DNA of 64,000 nucleotides from Paramoeba atlantica (GCA_977017575.1 CDRNVI010000054.1:124001-188000); one strand, 5' to 3'. Shown: positions 15,910-28,614, numbered from the stretch's first letter. A program made the numbers and translations. The notes: a model not told the origin generated them from the sequence alone.

Positions 15910-18005
15910 CTATAGACTGATTTTTCGATCCAAGACGTCATTCTGCAAGTATTGACGCAAATGGCTCAGCACCTGTGCTCCATTGATATCCTGTAGCTTC
16001 AGCTTGAACGACTGCTCTGCCACCTGGCGCTCCATCTGCGAAGCGTCTGCAAGCGCTCGGATTAAGTTCCGAGTGTTCTCATGCAGCGCTCCTCCTGACA
16101 GCACGGGGAGACATTTGAAACTTTCATGTGGGAACATGCCGGATTGCACATACGCTTCATTTTTCCGTTGAATAGCATTTCGTATGAGAGTCGGAATTTT
16201 CTGCATGTGGTTCGAGGCAGCGAGTTCATGAATTATGGTTAAGTCATAGAAAATTGGCCCCGTGTTCCAGTAAATAACTAAGTCCGGCCCTGAACGATGC
16301 AGATTTTTGCCGCCGCATATCTTATGATGCCATTGCTGGCTGGGAAAATCGAAAACGCTTTTGCAGGTTAGGCAGGTGTATGTGCTCACTGATCGAGGTT
16401 CCTTTTCACAAGGAATTCCGGCCTTAATGCAAAGATCATAGAGAAACCGTACCATTGCATTATGCTTGGAGGAAGCATTTAAGCCCGTGCATCGCACACA
16501 ACCTGGGATGTGAGTTATTATGTCCTTGGAATCGAATATCAATTGGCAGCCAGGGCATTGGAGATTCTTAGGCAATTTGGGGTGCGCCACTCCGAGTCTT
16601 GCAATGATGGATAGTTCGTAGTGCGAGGCAGAGACATATCGAGCATTGGACGTGAGCCAATCTGAGTTTCCTTTAAATGACGTCGCTTTGAATATTGGTC
16701 CGATTTCAGGATGCTTGATTAATTTTTCAAATTTGCCTTGATGTAACATTGCGGTCGTTGTGCTTTCGTCGTCTGGTGGGATTGGGGCCGTACGTTCGCT
16801 GTCAGATGAAATGGTCTGAGCAGAATTGGATTTTGTGCGCTCGAAAACCAAATATCTAGAGCCATTGTACGCCTCCTTGCGCGTCGCGTGACAAGCTGTT
16901 AGACCTAAGCCCCCTTTCTTAATCGGGAGTCTTGCAATGTCGATTTGATCAGGACTGAGCGTTCCGAACCAAGTGCTTAGCACATCCTCAATATTCCGAT
17001 CAAATTCTTGGGCAGAGGCTTCCGTTGTGGATGGATGGTGTACTCTCATGAAGTACTGCTGCCTGACATTGACACATTTGGATATCACGGCGAGGGAAAT
17101 GTTGCTCGCTCTCATCCGCTTTAATCGCCGAAAAATGTTGCCGTGTTTTTGAAGTTTATTCATCAGTTTGTTGCTTATCGTTTCATCATCGCCGATGAAC
17201 GCTCCTAAGATTTTCGTGACTTCGGGAGCGGAACCAACACCTATACTTCGTAGACTGTCTGGGATTGTAATTCCTGACGACCCCCCGAACCAAACACATT
17301 TTTGCATTGACATTTGAATTTGTTTCTCCTGTAAGAGCTCCTTTAGTCGTAGAAATGCGTTTTCGAGTTCTGCGCCGTCTGCCCCTACCAAGTTTATGTC
17401 TAATAGTCCACGTTTTGAAATTTAGCCGAGGGGCTGTTATGTATTTGCCTGCTGGCTCTTCGGGGCACATAGTTTCTTCGAATTATGATTTGTATTCAGA
17501 ATTTTACATGGGATGGGTATTTACTATTATCTTATATATCCTTGTTAGGTTGTTATTTTGTTTGTTAGGTTGGCCGAGGGTTCCGGTGGGGGGGAATCCC
17601 GTTAACAACGTGACACATGATTATTGGTTTTATGCAGGCTTTCTTTTGAACTATGTTTGTGCATGTGAATTCTATCTATATATCGTATTATGTGTTCTTT
17701 GATTTTGGGACGATTTGGAAGTGTGATTATATTAGTCATAGGTATTTACTTATATTTGTTTGTTACTTATAAGTTTCATGGAGCCCCCATGAATGCATGG
17801 ACTTCAATCTTCGGGAATTCCGCAGCAATGTTCTCGAGAAGTGGTTGCAGAAACGCACAGAAGTAGAGTGTTGCTAAAGGGGAACCCTGACGAACGCCTG
17901 CAGAGCTTAAGATCGAGCCTGATAAACTCCCACCTTTGCCAAAGAACAGTAGCTCTGTCGACTCGGAATATTCAGTTACAAAGAATCGTTGGAATGGTCG
18001 TAACA
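15910..18005 (-). pseudogene. Family-2 LINE, 5'-truncated and split by a short insertion
   Basis: The 3' two-thirds of a family-2 LINE. Upstream piece (17791-18005): LRPFQRFFVTEYSESTELLFFGKGG, SSAGVRQGSPLATLYFC, FPKIEVHAF. Downstream piece (15910-17400): DINLVGADGAELENAFLRL, MQKCVWFGG, TKILGAFIGDDE, a CPGC...HIPGC knuckle (near 16540), CLTC...HHKIC, then SGPDLVIYWNTG and FYDLTIIHELAASN with PD-x12-D (near 16230-16290), ending LRQYLQNDVLDRKISL. The 493-aa downstream frame is intact. A 390-bp insertion (17400-17790) falls exactly in the YIDD catalytic box, which kills the RT. The 5' truncation at 18005 carries a five-unit GTT run. The 3' flank (15790-15905) holds two hairpins (CCCCCAC/GTGGGG; AAGCTTACG/CGTAAGCTT). 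Confidence 0.85.
17400..17790 (+). mobile_element. Short element inserted in a LINE RT
   Basis: About 390 bp interrupts the family-2 RT between EVHAF and DINLVG. Its core (17566-17702) is nearly identical to the reverse complement of 4812-4937. It opens with GGTTGGCCGAGGGTTCC and has a T/G-rich stretch on its left resembling the AACAAAACCTT tail of the other copy. No coding capacity. I could not define a target-site duplication. SINE-like or other non-autonomous element. Confidence 0.6.
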
Positions 18006-18430
18006 ACAACAACAACACTGATATATCAGTTGAGGCCTTTGTACTCTTTCACTCTCTAGTTGGCCCCCCGTTTCCAATTAAGTGCAGGGCTACTTGCCCT
18101 GTTTAAGTACCGTAAATCCATCAAAATGGCTACGCAGCACGTTTCCTAGCATGCGTCGGTGAACTTTGCACCTACAAACTCAACTAATTCTACAAACAAT
18201 GCCCCTCCCTCCAAATTTGACAACAAATGAAATACAAATACAAACAGACTAACAAATATAATAAATTAACGCATATAAGCAGGAAACCTAGGTCGATTCG
18301 TTTCACACCTTTTAGATTGAAATATAAATAAATAATAATACTGTTTCATCAATCTAGTCCACCCCTCGTTGCAACAACCGAGAAATTCTGTTAGTTCGAC
18401 AATTTATCTTCCTCATCTGCCTGCGATTGG
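18006..18430. other. Non-coding spacer
   Basis: No coding or structural feature I can name, apart from ACTGATATATCAGT (near 18018) and an A/T-rich stretch (18230-18340). It may be the 3' UTR of the minus-strand RNase H LINE fragment that follows. Confidence 0.4.
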
Positions 18431-18439
18431 CTTTTGCCT

Positions 18440-19135
18440 TCGTTGGCTTTTCGTTTAATTTGTGGATGCCGTGGCAGTTTAACCTTTGAAATAATTTTCT
18501 TATCAGAACGTGAATTATCTTCAGAGGCCTTGTTTAGTTTCTTGAGTTTAGGTTCCTTAATGTTTCACAGCTCAGCTTCCTTTTCTCTGGACCTTTTTTG
18601 TTCCGTAATTACGACTTTTTTCATAGGTGTTTTGGGTGATTTTCTAGAAATACTATTCGATTTTAAAACTTTCTCCTGTATTTGCACCGTTCTGTCCGGA
18701 CAATTCGGAACTTTTCTTTTACCGTTCGATACCGCCTTGGGTTCTCGATAAGTAAATGATGAACCAATATCAACTGTATCAATTGCCTTTTTTGCCACCA
18801 AATCAGCACTCTCATTATATGGGTTTCCTTCGTGAGCTCGAACTTTAATACAGTACACATTTCTAGCATCAGTCTCAATTTTATGACAAGCCTGGCTAAT
18901 CTGTCTCAGCAGTTCCGAATTCTCAAATTTCTGAAATCCAACTAAGCGATTTTGATGCCTATGTATATGGAAAAATTCCCAGAGGTTATGAGAATCATTA
19001 TGCAACACAACATCCCCATTAAATTCCATTGTGAATTGAAATTCACGGATCCTATTCCCCGTCATAAAAGAAAGAATAACAACATGTAAAGACAAACTAA
19101 TATCACAGTCACTGCTTTCCTCCGTCGTACCAGAT
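18440..19135 (-). pseudogene. LINE RNase H C-terminal fragment
   Basis: The minus-strand frame (main part 18565-19095) ends in an RNase H signature: VLHNDSHNLWEFFH (third Asp region), SELLRQISQACHKIE and YCIKVRAHEGNPYNESADLVAKKAI (the H-x4-N-x-x-AD block typical of RNase H in I/Tad/R1-like LINEs). A Lys-rich tail follows (KVLKSNSISRKSPKTPMKKV). The same frame extends upstream to about 19135 (TTEESSDCDISLSLHVV). The N-terminal half of such an RNase H, with its YTDG and AVEAYGA motifs, occurs separately at 23722-24324; the two could be complementary scraps of one family. No RT is attached here. Confidence 0.65.
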
Positions 19136-19209
19136 TAAACACTGTTTGTAGAAATCGAGATCCTTTAAAGAATATTTGAAATAGAGCTCTGAACCTAGCA
19201 ATACATTCC

Positions 19210-19430
19210 CTTGAGGTATCTTACGAATGGGCGTCATGCCCACCACGTCGCGAACCAACCCATCTTAGCCTCCTCGGTCATGGCCTCCGCGCCGTCTCCC
19301 CCACGAAGCAAAGCCGCCACTTGCTCCGGGTTGAGTGTATGTCGTTGCTCTCTTCCTTGTCTGAGAGTAGGTGTGACAGGTTCATTGGGATCTTGAGGGT
19401 TTGGGCTTTTTGAGTTCTTTTTTTTTATGA
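19210..19430 (-). pseudogene. Duplicate gag-like fragment of DIRS-like family B
   Basis: About 150 bp (19265-19420) is almost identical to 23328-23480, encoding SPNPQDPNEPVTPTLRQ and HTLNPEQVAALLRGGDG. It is a second, recent partial copy of the family-B gag start in the same orientation. The LINE tail at 19440-19805 lies between it and the main copy. Fossil fragment. Confidence 0.7.
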
Positions 19431-19439
19431 TTTTAAAAC

Positions 19440-19805
19440 AAGCAATCAAATTAGCAATTTCATATTTTGGAGCCCAAAACTAGCAATTCAAGCTGTCCTA
19501 AATTATTTATGATTCTGATAATACTAATAATAAAAAAGGAAGCAATCCACGCCCAATCCATTCGCGCGTTCCGGACCGGGTCTTTCGACCTCTCCACGGC
19601 CTGACTTGTGAACCCTTCCCTTGTTATATGGGAGGGCGCAGGCGCGGGCCTGTGTCGACAGCGACACGGTCGCGAAACAGGATGCTGGCCGACGGGGAGG
19701 AGATTCACTACCCGTGTACTACCTCACTTGGGGTACCTAGCCCTTTCGAGCTAGGCGTGAGCATAGACTCTGTCGACCCGACCAGCACCCGTCCTGGATA
19801 TTATG
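19440..19805 (-). mobile_element. Solo 3' tail of a family-3 LINE inserted in DIRS-like element B
   Basis: It contains the conserved ~240-bp family-3 3'-UTR core (19565-19805) and an A/T-rich downstream part with AAAACTAGCAATT and an oligo(T) at 19425-19435 that is the A-tail on the minus strand. The same core recurs at 39728, 41572, 50894 and 55815. Coding sequence is absent, so this is a severely 5'-truncated copy. It directly abuts the RNase H frame of element B near 19808, which it interrupts. Confidence 0.75.
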
Positions 19806-19809
19806 GCGT

Positions 19810-22800
19810 CTTACTTTCTTTAATTCGCGCGCTATGTTGTCTGAATTAGCGACTCGCCGATTGATTGCGCCCTGACAGGATGCATTGTCGATGTATAAGT
19901 CGATGCATGTCCCCTTGTCAAAGTGGTGTATAAAATCCTTGAGTGCATTGGTGACGGCCATACCCTCTGCATGGTTGACTTCATATTTAAAGTCAATAGG
20001 CCAGGAATCCCCCGTAATCTGTACCTGCCCGTCATCGAGGTAAAGCACCGCCCCCCAACCCTTGCTAGATGCGTCCGTATACAGTCGATGCGTATGGGGT
20101 ACCACATCCGGGTGCGGTGGCGGTTCAATCGGAACATTCGTTAGTACCTCGTCACGCCAACTGGCTAGTATACATCGCGTCGGTTTTGGAAGAGGTACGG
20201 CCTTATCCGCCAGAAGGAGATTTCGATTCAACATGTTAATGCGGCGTCTCGCGAGTTTGAGTGTAAAATGAAAGCGTGGAATAACATACCCGAGCACAGC
20301 TGAGGCATATAGGAGACGCCCCACCGCCGTCTCCAATTGGGCGTACGTAATTTTAGAAAATCTGTCGCGCTGCAGCTTCGCCAGAACACGTGGCCCCAGG
20401 CTGACCTTGTGAACTGCGTGATCGTACTTCACCCCATTGAACACATATTCCACCTCCGGGGGAGAGCCAGCTTCCTTGAACATCCCATTAGCGTCCTTAC
20501 ATCGCAAATCAATACGCTTGGCTTATTCAGTGGCTTCATCTTTACTCGCCGCGAAGCGAACCCCGTCGATATAAATATCGATCCCACTCTTCGCAAAAAT
20601 AGCCTCTGGTTTGCATACACCAGGGTCGCCTGCCAACACCGAAGTTATGGTATGCATAACTTCTGGGGCACACCTATGCCCCATTGGCATCACCGTCATT
20701 TGGAAGAGATCTCCATATGCATCATGAAACCTGAACTTCGCTTGCGCCCTCTCCGGCACAGGAACTTGGTAAAACCCGCATTTGAGATCTCTTTTGACGC
20801 CAACCTCCATATTCACTCGATGGAGGTACTTCGCCGGATGGAGAAGCGGTACAACAGGTTCATAGTTTTTCAGGCGTTCATTGTCATCTCGCGTCCAAGA
20901 TATAAAGCGACGCCGTAATTTACCAGATTCGTCAGCCTCCAGGACAGTAAAAGGAACTAAGTATTGGATCGTCGGAATTTTGCGGGAGATTTCGTCAGGC
21001 ACTCGTTCAATCACTTTAGCTGCCAGCAGATCTTTAATATCGCTCCAATGGAGATTACCTCTAACTGGTGGTTCGGGTTGAGGCGAGATCCGGGTGCATA
21101 ACATTTTACTGATCACCTGCTCGAAACGATATCGTGCGTCATTCCTCATCCAATACTTGATTTTGTCTAAGTCCATATTAGGTATTTCGGTTTTAACATG
21201 CAGAGGGTAATGCATATCGTGAGGCTTCGCCAAACGTGAGGTTCGTCTAGCACAGATGATGCTATAGCGCTTGACGTGCGGGATCTGGTCCAGTCACTTG
21301 TCCACGTCTGCCTGTGTTATTGGAGTGGGAGGAGCACCGAAGCTCGATGTGTACCGAGTGCCTTCGCGGTTGTTACCAGGCTTGCATTGTACCGTAAGAG
21401 GGAAGTAACGCTCTGATGCTTTGCGAGATTTTGTACGTCTGCGATTGTTACCCTTCCTCGAGGTACCGCACCTCGTTTGATTGAATGAGTGTCGAAATTC
21501 GTTCCCCATACTTTCCGGATGATCTGGTCCATTTCTCTTACCGTCGTGCTGGTGAATCTTTGACCTGTTGTCATCCACTTTACATGTTCTGCTATTTCCT
21601 GTGTCCCTTGACCGATTATTGTTGTGCACATCGACATGCGGTAGGGGTTCTGTCGAGTCGTTTAGGTGTTTCTTCCCCAATAAATGATAACTTCGTTCCT
21701 GTCGATTTTGATGAACCGTTCTTTCGTTAGTTCCGCAACTTCTGTCCATCTTGCAGCTGCCTTCCAGCATATCAGTACTGCGATTGAGTCCTTTGAGGTA
21801 GGTTTGGCTCGAAGCTTGCTCAGTAGCCATGGTGTGGCTGGATTCATCTGCCTTATGGGTTCTAGCGCTCCTTTCGCCTGCAAAGCCTTCGTGTATAGCT
21901 GAAGTGGGCCTGTGGGGATTTTGGCGAGGTTGAATACGGATTGGAGGCTTCTGGTATACGACAGAACCGTGGAGGGCGCCGGATTCAGCTGGTCGAGAAA
22001 TACAACTGCTTGGACGGGTTCTACGTATGTCTACGTTTGCGTCGTTGCAGAAGCGGGTAAGTCGGTCCCAGAGACGACTTCTGGACGTCCATGTGTTGTT
22101 TGTCCACATAGGTGCAATCGCGCGACACAATGGTTCTACCACCGTGCTCCGGGGATGTAATCGCAACATCGTGCATGTTAGCCTTCTCTTTGCTTGCAGA
22201 CCGAACTCTTCGTGATCGATGCGTCGGTTGCCGTCGCTCGCGTCGATGCGTCGTTTGCCGCCGAGGTGATGGAATGGGGTTCTTTGGTTCGGAAGGTTGC
22301 GGTTTGGCTGACATGGCGCACAGGCAAGGGAACGCTCCGCATGTATGTCGCGGATAAAAACGAATAGCCGCTGGATTAGTTCACCCGCCGCCTCTTCGGC
22401 AGCTGGGCACGTGCGAAATTTCCTGGTTGAGTCGCCCTCCTGCAGGGCACGAGCGAAATAAGGGGTGGGGGGCCTTCCCTATTGGCCCCTCTTTGCACCA
22501 ACGGTGCCGCTCGTCACCCCCGAGCGAAAACCCGTTTGAAAGGTGCGTTGTGGTGCCTGAGTTAGGGTAGGGCAATAGGCGCGGATGTGACCTGGCCTGT
22601 GGCATTTATAGCAGAGCAAACCAGGTTTCGCCGGCGCTTTTGCGGTACGGAGTTGTCGCAGTTTCTCGTCAGCCACGGCCTTCGTATAGGCATCCTTAGT
22701 CTCGTCTTCCTTGTGGGGTTTCAACTGGAGATTTTTCAATCGGAATTCCCTGAGTGCCCCAGTAATGGTTGCGCAACTCCTCTATGGCCGTTTGGACTAT

Positions 22801-23517
22801 GCCCAAAAAATGCTCTTCACGCCACATAGGGTACATACGGGCCGCATAAATCTAGTCTTGGACAATCTTAAAGAGTCGCTCTCGAATGGGCGGAGGGTGC
22901 AACAACAGTCCAAACTCTGGGGCACACCTGAGGTCACGTATGAGGTCCCGGACGCGAAGCTCGTCTTCTGACTCAAGCCACGGCCCCCATGTTAAAGGTG
23001 CGTAAGTTGTAAACTTTGCCGGGTCCGTTACGATTTGCGGTGTCAGTTGCCCGTCCTCGGTTTTCCGCCCCCCTGGCATCACAGCACGCGCGCTGGAGAT
23101 TTCCAAAGAATAATAGTTAATATCCGGGTAGGGGAAATCATATGCCAAACCAGGCTCGTCCGACCACTTGGCCTCCAATGCTCCAGACCCATCGTCTTTG
23201 ATCGACATATTTCCAACTACTGTCTGACGATGCGTATCCCCGACATGGCCCCATACCGCTTCGACCGACACCTGGTAACCCCGCGCCACTAAGGACTTAA
23301 CCTTAGCGGCGAACTCCATCTTACCCTCCTCGGTCATGGCCTCCGCGCCGTCTCCCCCACGAAGCAAAGCCGCCACTTGCTCCGGGTTGAGTGTATGTCG
23401 TTGCTCTCTTCCTTGTCTGAGAGTAGGTGTGACAGGTTCATTGGGATCTTGAGGGTTTGGGCTGTCCTGTCGCGCCATAAACAATGTGCGTCGTACGGTA
23501 TTTAAGATACCGGCCAT
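19810..23517 (-). mobile_element. DIRS-like element B (fossil, minus strand)
   Basis: Parts in order on the minus strand: gag-like ORF (22852-23517; VRRTL...SPNPQDP...LNPEQVA and a beta-rich VSVEAVWGHVG block); CCHC knuckle CYKCHRPGHIRAYC (within 22479-22739); tyrosine recombinase (21317-21883; KAAARWTEVAELT, THSIKRGAV, AKHQSVTSLLRY); RT (20523-21233; KRDLKCGFYQVPVP, MPMGHRCAPE, DIYIDGVRFAA); and RNase H (19835-20507; RLYTDASSKGWGAVL, VNHAEGMAV, LYIDNASCQGA). Gene order gag-recombinase-RT-RNase H matches element A. The 3' end is cut by a LINE tail, no A/B terminal repeats are seen, and several breaks are present. Older than A. Confidence 0.8.
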
Positions 23518-23721
23518 GGAAACGTTTTTGTTGTTTTAGGGAGGAATGTTACTAATACATTATTCACATAATGAAATCTCATAATAACAACACGTTGAAA
23601 CAATCAAATAGTTTAGACCCATTTCGGGGCTGGATTAGAAAAATAGTTTAGACCCCTTTTGGGGCAGCCAATATATAATCATGCTCCTAATATATAGTCT
23701 CCTAAATTTCATCTCGTAAAC
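23518..23721. other. Spacer with short repeats
   Basis: No gene. ATAGTTTAGACCC occurs twice (near 23608 and 23642). CTAAATTTCATCTCGTAAAC at about 23703 is shared with 5460. It borders a minus-strand LINE fragment that stops at 23722. Confidence 0.4.
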
Positions 23722-24619
23722 TCATAACAATGCTGCAAATGCCCCATACGCCTCAACTGCCATAATGGTAAACGGTACATCTTCCGGTGGGCGCATCCCT
23801 ACCATAAGTTTTTGATTCCCAACTCGTAACGATACATACGCACATCCCGTTGCTATTTGATTTTTCTTTGTAGACAATGCCCCGTCAGTATATAAATGCA
23901 TTTCATTTGCACGAATTTTGAACGGCACATCGCCCTCTTCTACGAATTGTGCCTCCTTGGAGGAAGTAACCCTTTGATGTTTACCTGCCCACGGCCCTGT
24001 TTTCCATTTGACGTATTTTGGGCGAGGCTCCAACCGGTCCTCTAGTTGTTGTATCTTAGAGTTCAGAGATGCGCGACTGATGGAGAAGTAAAGAAGTTCT
24101 GCCGCATTCATGCCAATGTCGCGTGCACACGCCTCTAGAATTGATTTTGATTTGGTATTTACTTCTTCTCTCCAACCCATAGCCTGACAAAATATGGAAG
24201 AATGTCGTATAAGATGTTCCATTAGTTTTGCTCTCTGACATCGCGCAATGGTGCTTAACTTTTTATCCCCACAATATAAAGATTCTAGTCTCATTCTCTT
24301 TGTCCCATGAGTTCTTGACTCCACACACTATGCGACGCATTTTTGAGATTTCAATGTCAAGATCGTGTAGCTCAAGTTGAGATGCATTCCATGCACTACA
24401 TCCATAGGACACAATAGACAAAACTAGTATCTTAAACAATCTTAAGCGACATTGCGTTGAAAGTGAAGATTTCCATATCGGATTAAGTCTTTGCATTGCG
24501 TACCATCCTAGTCGAATACGGTCTCGGGGAGCAAAGTGCGCGTCCTCAGGATTTATGGAGCTCCCCAAGTACCGGTACGTTTTTACAAGCGGAACTTCTC
24601 CCAACAAGGTAACTTTCAA
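23722..24619 (-). pseudogene. APE-type LINE fragment: RT thumb and RNase H start
   Basis: Two overlapping minus-strand frames. 24263-24619 carries the post-RT block of RNase H-bearing LINEs: KTYRYLGSSINPEDAHFAPRDRIRLGWYAM, STQCRLRLFKILVLSIVSYGCSAWN, LDIEISKMRRIVCGV. 23722-24324 continues with LYTDGALSTKKN and IMAVEAYGAFAALL, the first Asp and Glu of RNase H, then stops. The change of frame near 24300 is a frameshift. The RNase H C-terminal half is missing, and RT is lost at 24619 where the terminal repeat of DIRS-like element C begins. I/Tad/R1-type assignment is by domain order only. Confidence 0.75.
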
Positions 24620-24623
24620 AGAA

Positions 24624-27600
24624 GAATTGTGCCTCGCATCATACTACAAATAAATTCAAACAGAAACAAATCTCCTATAGCATGTTCAACCTCATCACTT
24701 TACTTTCAACCCATTCATATCATGATGTACATTATCAGATATCTTACTCCTGTGATTCACATTCAGATTCATATTACACATTCATATCTCGTTTTCATAC
24801 CTCAACATATTTCACCTTCTTTGTCATATTCACCTTCTTTGTCACTTGCGAACGGGTAGTCCGCCCCACGTGGGGAGTGGATGGGGGATGGTGGGCGGGG
24901 CAAACTTTTCGTCGCGGAAATATGAAAAAATATTCTTATATCAATCTTCATGCTAATACATATTCACATGTACATTAATATTATCTCACAAGTTGAATTT
25001 CAAAAACATGCGTACAATGCCCGCCGGCTATTCGGCAAAATAAGCTCAATCATGTAAATTCAAAATCAATATTAAAATCAAAATGATGCGCTGGACAATT
25101 CTTATCGTAAACTCTTAGAATTGCGCCTCGCATCATAGTACAAATAAATTCAAACAGAAACAAATCTCCTATAGCATGTTCAACCTCATCACTTTACTTT
25201 CAACCCATTCATATCATGATGTACATTATCAGATATCTTACTCCTGTGATTCACATTCAGATTCATATTACACATTCATATCTCGTTTTCATACCTCAAC
25301 ATATTCATCTTCTTTGTCACTTGCAAACGGGTAGTCCGCCCCACGCGGGGACCACCCAATCGCTAGTCCCTCGTACGTTCCATTCACCCTTTCGCACGTC
25401 CAGTTTGCCGCCGTCGTTGATTTAAATGTTCTCTCTTTTTTTTTTCTTTTTTCCGGGGTTAGGTTTTTTATTTATGTGTGCTGTATTATGTATTGCGTGC
25501 ATCTATTTACTATCAATAATGTCCTCGGCTTACTGGGTCTGCAGGATTATTTTCAGATGATACATAACGCGGGGATATTGCGAAGCCATGTCGTCGAAGC
25601 GTTTTCAATACTGCTTTTAATTCTGTTGTAATACCATCTGATTTTGAGACCTGTCGTTTCATCGCAGCTAAGCAGGAGGTATTGTCTATATACAAGTCGA
25701 TACACGTGTCGCGATTAAAGCGATGAACGAAGTGCTCCAAAGCAAGACGAACGGCCCTCGCCTCCGCTTTGTTGACTTCGTACTCGTATTCCTCGGGCCA
25801 TTTATCTCCAGCACACAGCATTTGCCCATAATCTAAGTATAGAACGGCGCCCCATCCCTTGGACGAGGCATCTGTAAATAACGTGTGATTGTGCGGAACG
25901 GCATCTGGGTGCGGCAAAGGGGTTACAGGAATATTACTCAACTTTTTGTTCCATCTGGTCAATGAGATTCCGACATAAGCAGGCAACATTGCGCGTTTAA
26001 TTCCCAAATCTGGATTCCGATTTAATGCATTTATGCGTCGTCGAACAATTTTTAATATCATGTGATACTCCGGTAACGGTTCTCCCAAAATTCCGGATGC
26101 ATATATCATTCTACCTACAGCTGATTCTAAATCGTCGTATGTTATCGTACGGAAACTATGTTTTCTCAACCGTGCTACAATTTTCGGCACAAGCGCTACT
26201 TTCTTCTCGCGATGTAAATATGACACTCCATTGAAAATATAATTTTGCTGGGGAGGAGTCCCGTGGTCTTTAAATCTTGCATTTATGAATGATGACCTGC
26301 GATCTACGAATTCACGGAACTTACTCGCCGTCTGGAAATCCCCGGCAAAACGAATTCCATCAATGTAAACATCGGCGCCTTTTACCGGAAATCTATCTTC
26401 TTTTGAACAGGATTGCGGGTCGCCAGCCAAAACTGCGGTAATCGAATGCATCCACTCTGGAGCACATCGATGTCCCATGGGCATAACTGTTAGTCATGAC
26501 TGATCGGAAACGAAATTTCCGACAGTCAACTGATCGGAAACGAAATTTTGCTCTCGAGTCAATTGGAATTCCTACTTGATAAAAACTGCATGCGAGATCC
26601 CTTTTAATTCCGTAATCTTGCTTCACCTGGTGTAAATAGTAGGCAGCATGTCGTAAAGGAATGGAAGGCACGTACGATTCCCGAATTCGAGCGTTGTCTG
26701 CTCTCGTCTATGCAATGAATCTTCTTCTTTCACAGATACCATCGTCGCCGTCAGGCTCCACTACAGTGAATGGAATGACCCATTGATTTGTCGGGCGTTT
26801 TGTCTCTTGTTCGTGGGACACTTTCGATACAAAGCCTGCGTCAATTAATAACTGTACATCGCTTAATGGGACAAAGAAAAATTGAGGAGATTCTTTTTCT
26901 GGTTCTGGTAACAGAGCAAACATTTCACGTGGTAGGTACTCGCAGCGCTGACGCGTTTCCTCATTCATTAAACTCATGACTCGTTTGAAATTAATTTGTG
27001 CAATGTCAAATTTCACATGTAGCGGTAAATGAAAATTCTCTTTCGTCGCTAGCTTGGTAGTTCTTTTGGTTCGCACGATAGTGTGCTTGATTTTCTCCTG
27101 CGGCATGTCCCGCAGGAACTCGCGAAATAAAGACCCTGATTCTATAGCGTTTTCAGGAGGGAGGTCGCGTTTGCGGTTCCCAACGCCAAAGCTGTTGTCA
27201 CTGGGTCGCTGTTGTATCGGAGGAGTGATTCGATCTCTTGATGCTTCGCCAAATTTTTCAAATCTTCCAATGTTAACTTTCCCTGTGCTACCTCTCGAAA
27301 TAGCATTGTAATTGCCCCCCTCTTGGCTGAATGAGTCCCGAACCCCGCACCTAGAATGTCGCGAATCTTGCTGTCCATCTTTCGCACTGTTGTTCGACAC
27401 AGGACTTCGTAAGACTTCAGAATACGTAGGTGATCCGCTATTTCGAGAGTTCCCTGTCCCGATATGACTGTATACATTGATTTTTTCCACGGGTTGCATC
27501 TTGAGGTCTTTGTGCCTCGACCCCACCATATTATGATCCGGTTGGAGTTTACTTCCACAAAATTTTCCTTTCGCAGGGCAGCCGTTTCGCTCCATCTCGA

Positions 27601-28101
27601 TGCACTCTTCCAACATATTAGCATTGTGACACTTTCGTTCGCCTCCAGGTTTGATCTTAGACGACAAAGAAGGTGTGGTGTCAGCGGCGTCATTTGGTGC
27701 ATCGGCTCTCCCGCTCCCTCTGCTTGCAGGGCTCGAACAAAGAACTTGAGTGAATTTATGTTGGCCCCCGCTAGGTTGAATAAGGTCATGAGATTTCTGC
27801 CGTACGTTACACTGCCGCCAAAATTTAATGTTTTTTTAATTAGTGTTGGACCCATGCAAATATTAATTAAAAAAACATTAATTTTTGTCCCACTAATATT
27901 TGTATGGCGAAACAAAAAATGCCAGAGAGCTAGAAAAATTTCGAGAGGAGAAAAAGCATTACAGTATGTCCATAACACGGCGTAAAAAACCCCAAAATAA
28001 CTAATGAAAGCTCTCTGGAAATTCAAAAGTTTACCAATAAAGAAGTAATCATTACTCATCATTTTTTTCATGACTATATTGAGCGAATCCAGTTTGATCA
28101 A
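24624..28101 (-). mobile_element. DIRS-like element C (fossil, minus strand) with B1-A2-B2 end
   Basis: On the minus strand: recombinase (27142-28101; WKSASRWSETAALRKEN, THSAKRGAI, AKHQEIESLLRY), then RT overlapping it in another frame (26393-27300; RRRFIA, KRDLACSFYQVGIP, MPMGHRCAPE, DVYIDGIRFAGD), then RNase H (25513-26200; LFTDASSKGWGAVL, VNKAEARAV, LYIDNTSCLAAM, ADPVSRG). The 3' end is B1 (25117-25350), A2 (24870-25116), B2 (24624-24870), with CGGGTAGTCCGCCCC and a G/C box at the junction. B1 and B2 look about 97-98% identical. Gag and the left A1 are not seen, so it is 5'-incomplete, with a few breaks. Confidence 0.8.
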
Positions 28102-28583
28102 TTGCGCGGCCCTATTCCATAGGATGTCAATGGGGCAATGTGCAATTCTTTGGCGGACTTATATTGCTCTCTACGCTTACGTGTCATTCCGCGTAGGCGG
28201 TGGCGCAGATTGGCAATATCTTCGGCTTCGCGTCGCTGCATTTCGAGGTCCCCACTCGATAGTATTTTCCGAGGGCGTCCGCGTTTTCTTCTTTCACTAG
28301 GTAAATTGGAGGTAGCTATCTCGTCGTTTGGTATAGGCAATGGAGTTTGCTCTTGATCATCCGCGTCAACGAATATGTTGTCCCCTGATGATCCTAAGTG
28401 AGTTTGTAAGTTTTTATACGCATCAAGGCGAGAAGAGCGCGTTTTTACTTCACCAAACAAAACCTTGGGTATTTCTGTAACTTCCCAAGAGGCAAGAATT
28501 TGCGCAGGAGAAATTTCATTCATTGCTTGGATGATATAGGAAACCTTTTTTTCGCGACAGAGAGTGCGGGATGTGCTTACCAT
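28098..28583 (-). pseudogene. Possible C-terminal part of the pogo-like transposase
   Basis: A 161-codon minus-strand frame: SYIIQAMNEISPAQILASWEVTEIPKVLFG resembles the helical segment after the DDE domain in pogo/Tigger transposases (alternating is-x-i-x-SW-x-tGi pattern). It is followed by an acidic linker and an AT-hook-like RRKRGRPRK, then a basic helix. It lies in the same strand and order as the pogo DDE pieces at 30361-31254, with the hAT-like element between. I infer that the hAT element inserted into the pogo gene. The alternative is an unrelated ORF. Confidence 0.4.
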
Positions 28584-28614
28584 ATTAGATACTGCCGTGC
28601 TGTTCTCAGAGCCC

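Noticed and set aside
17566-17600. tRNA gene
   Set aside because: Only a loose A-box resemblance; no cloverleaf or B-box at the right distance.
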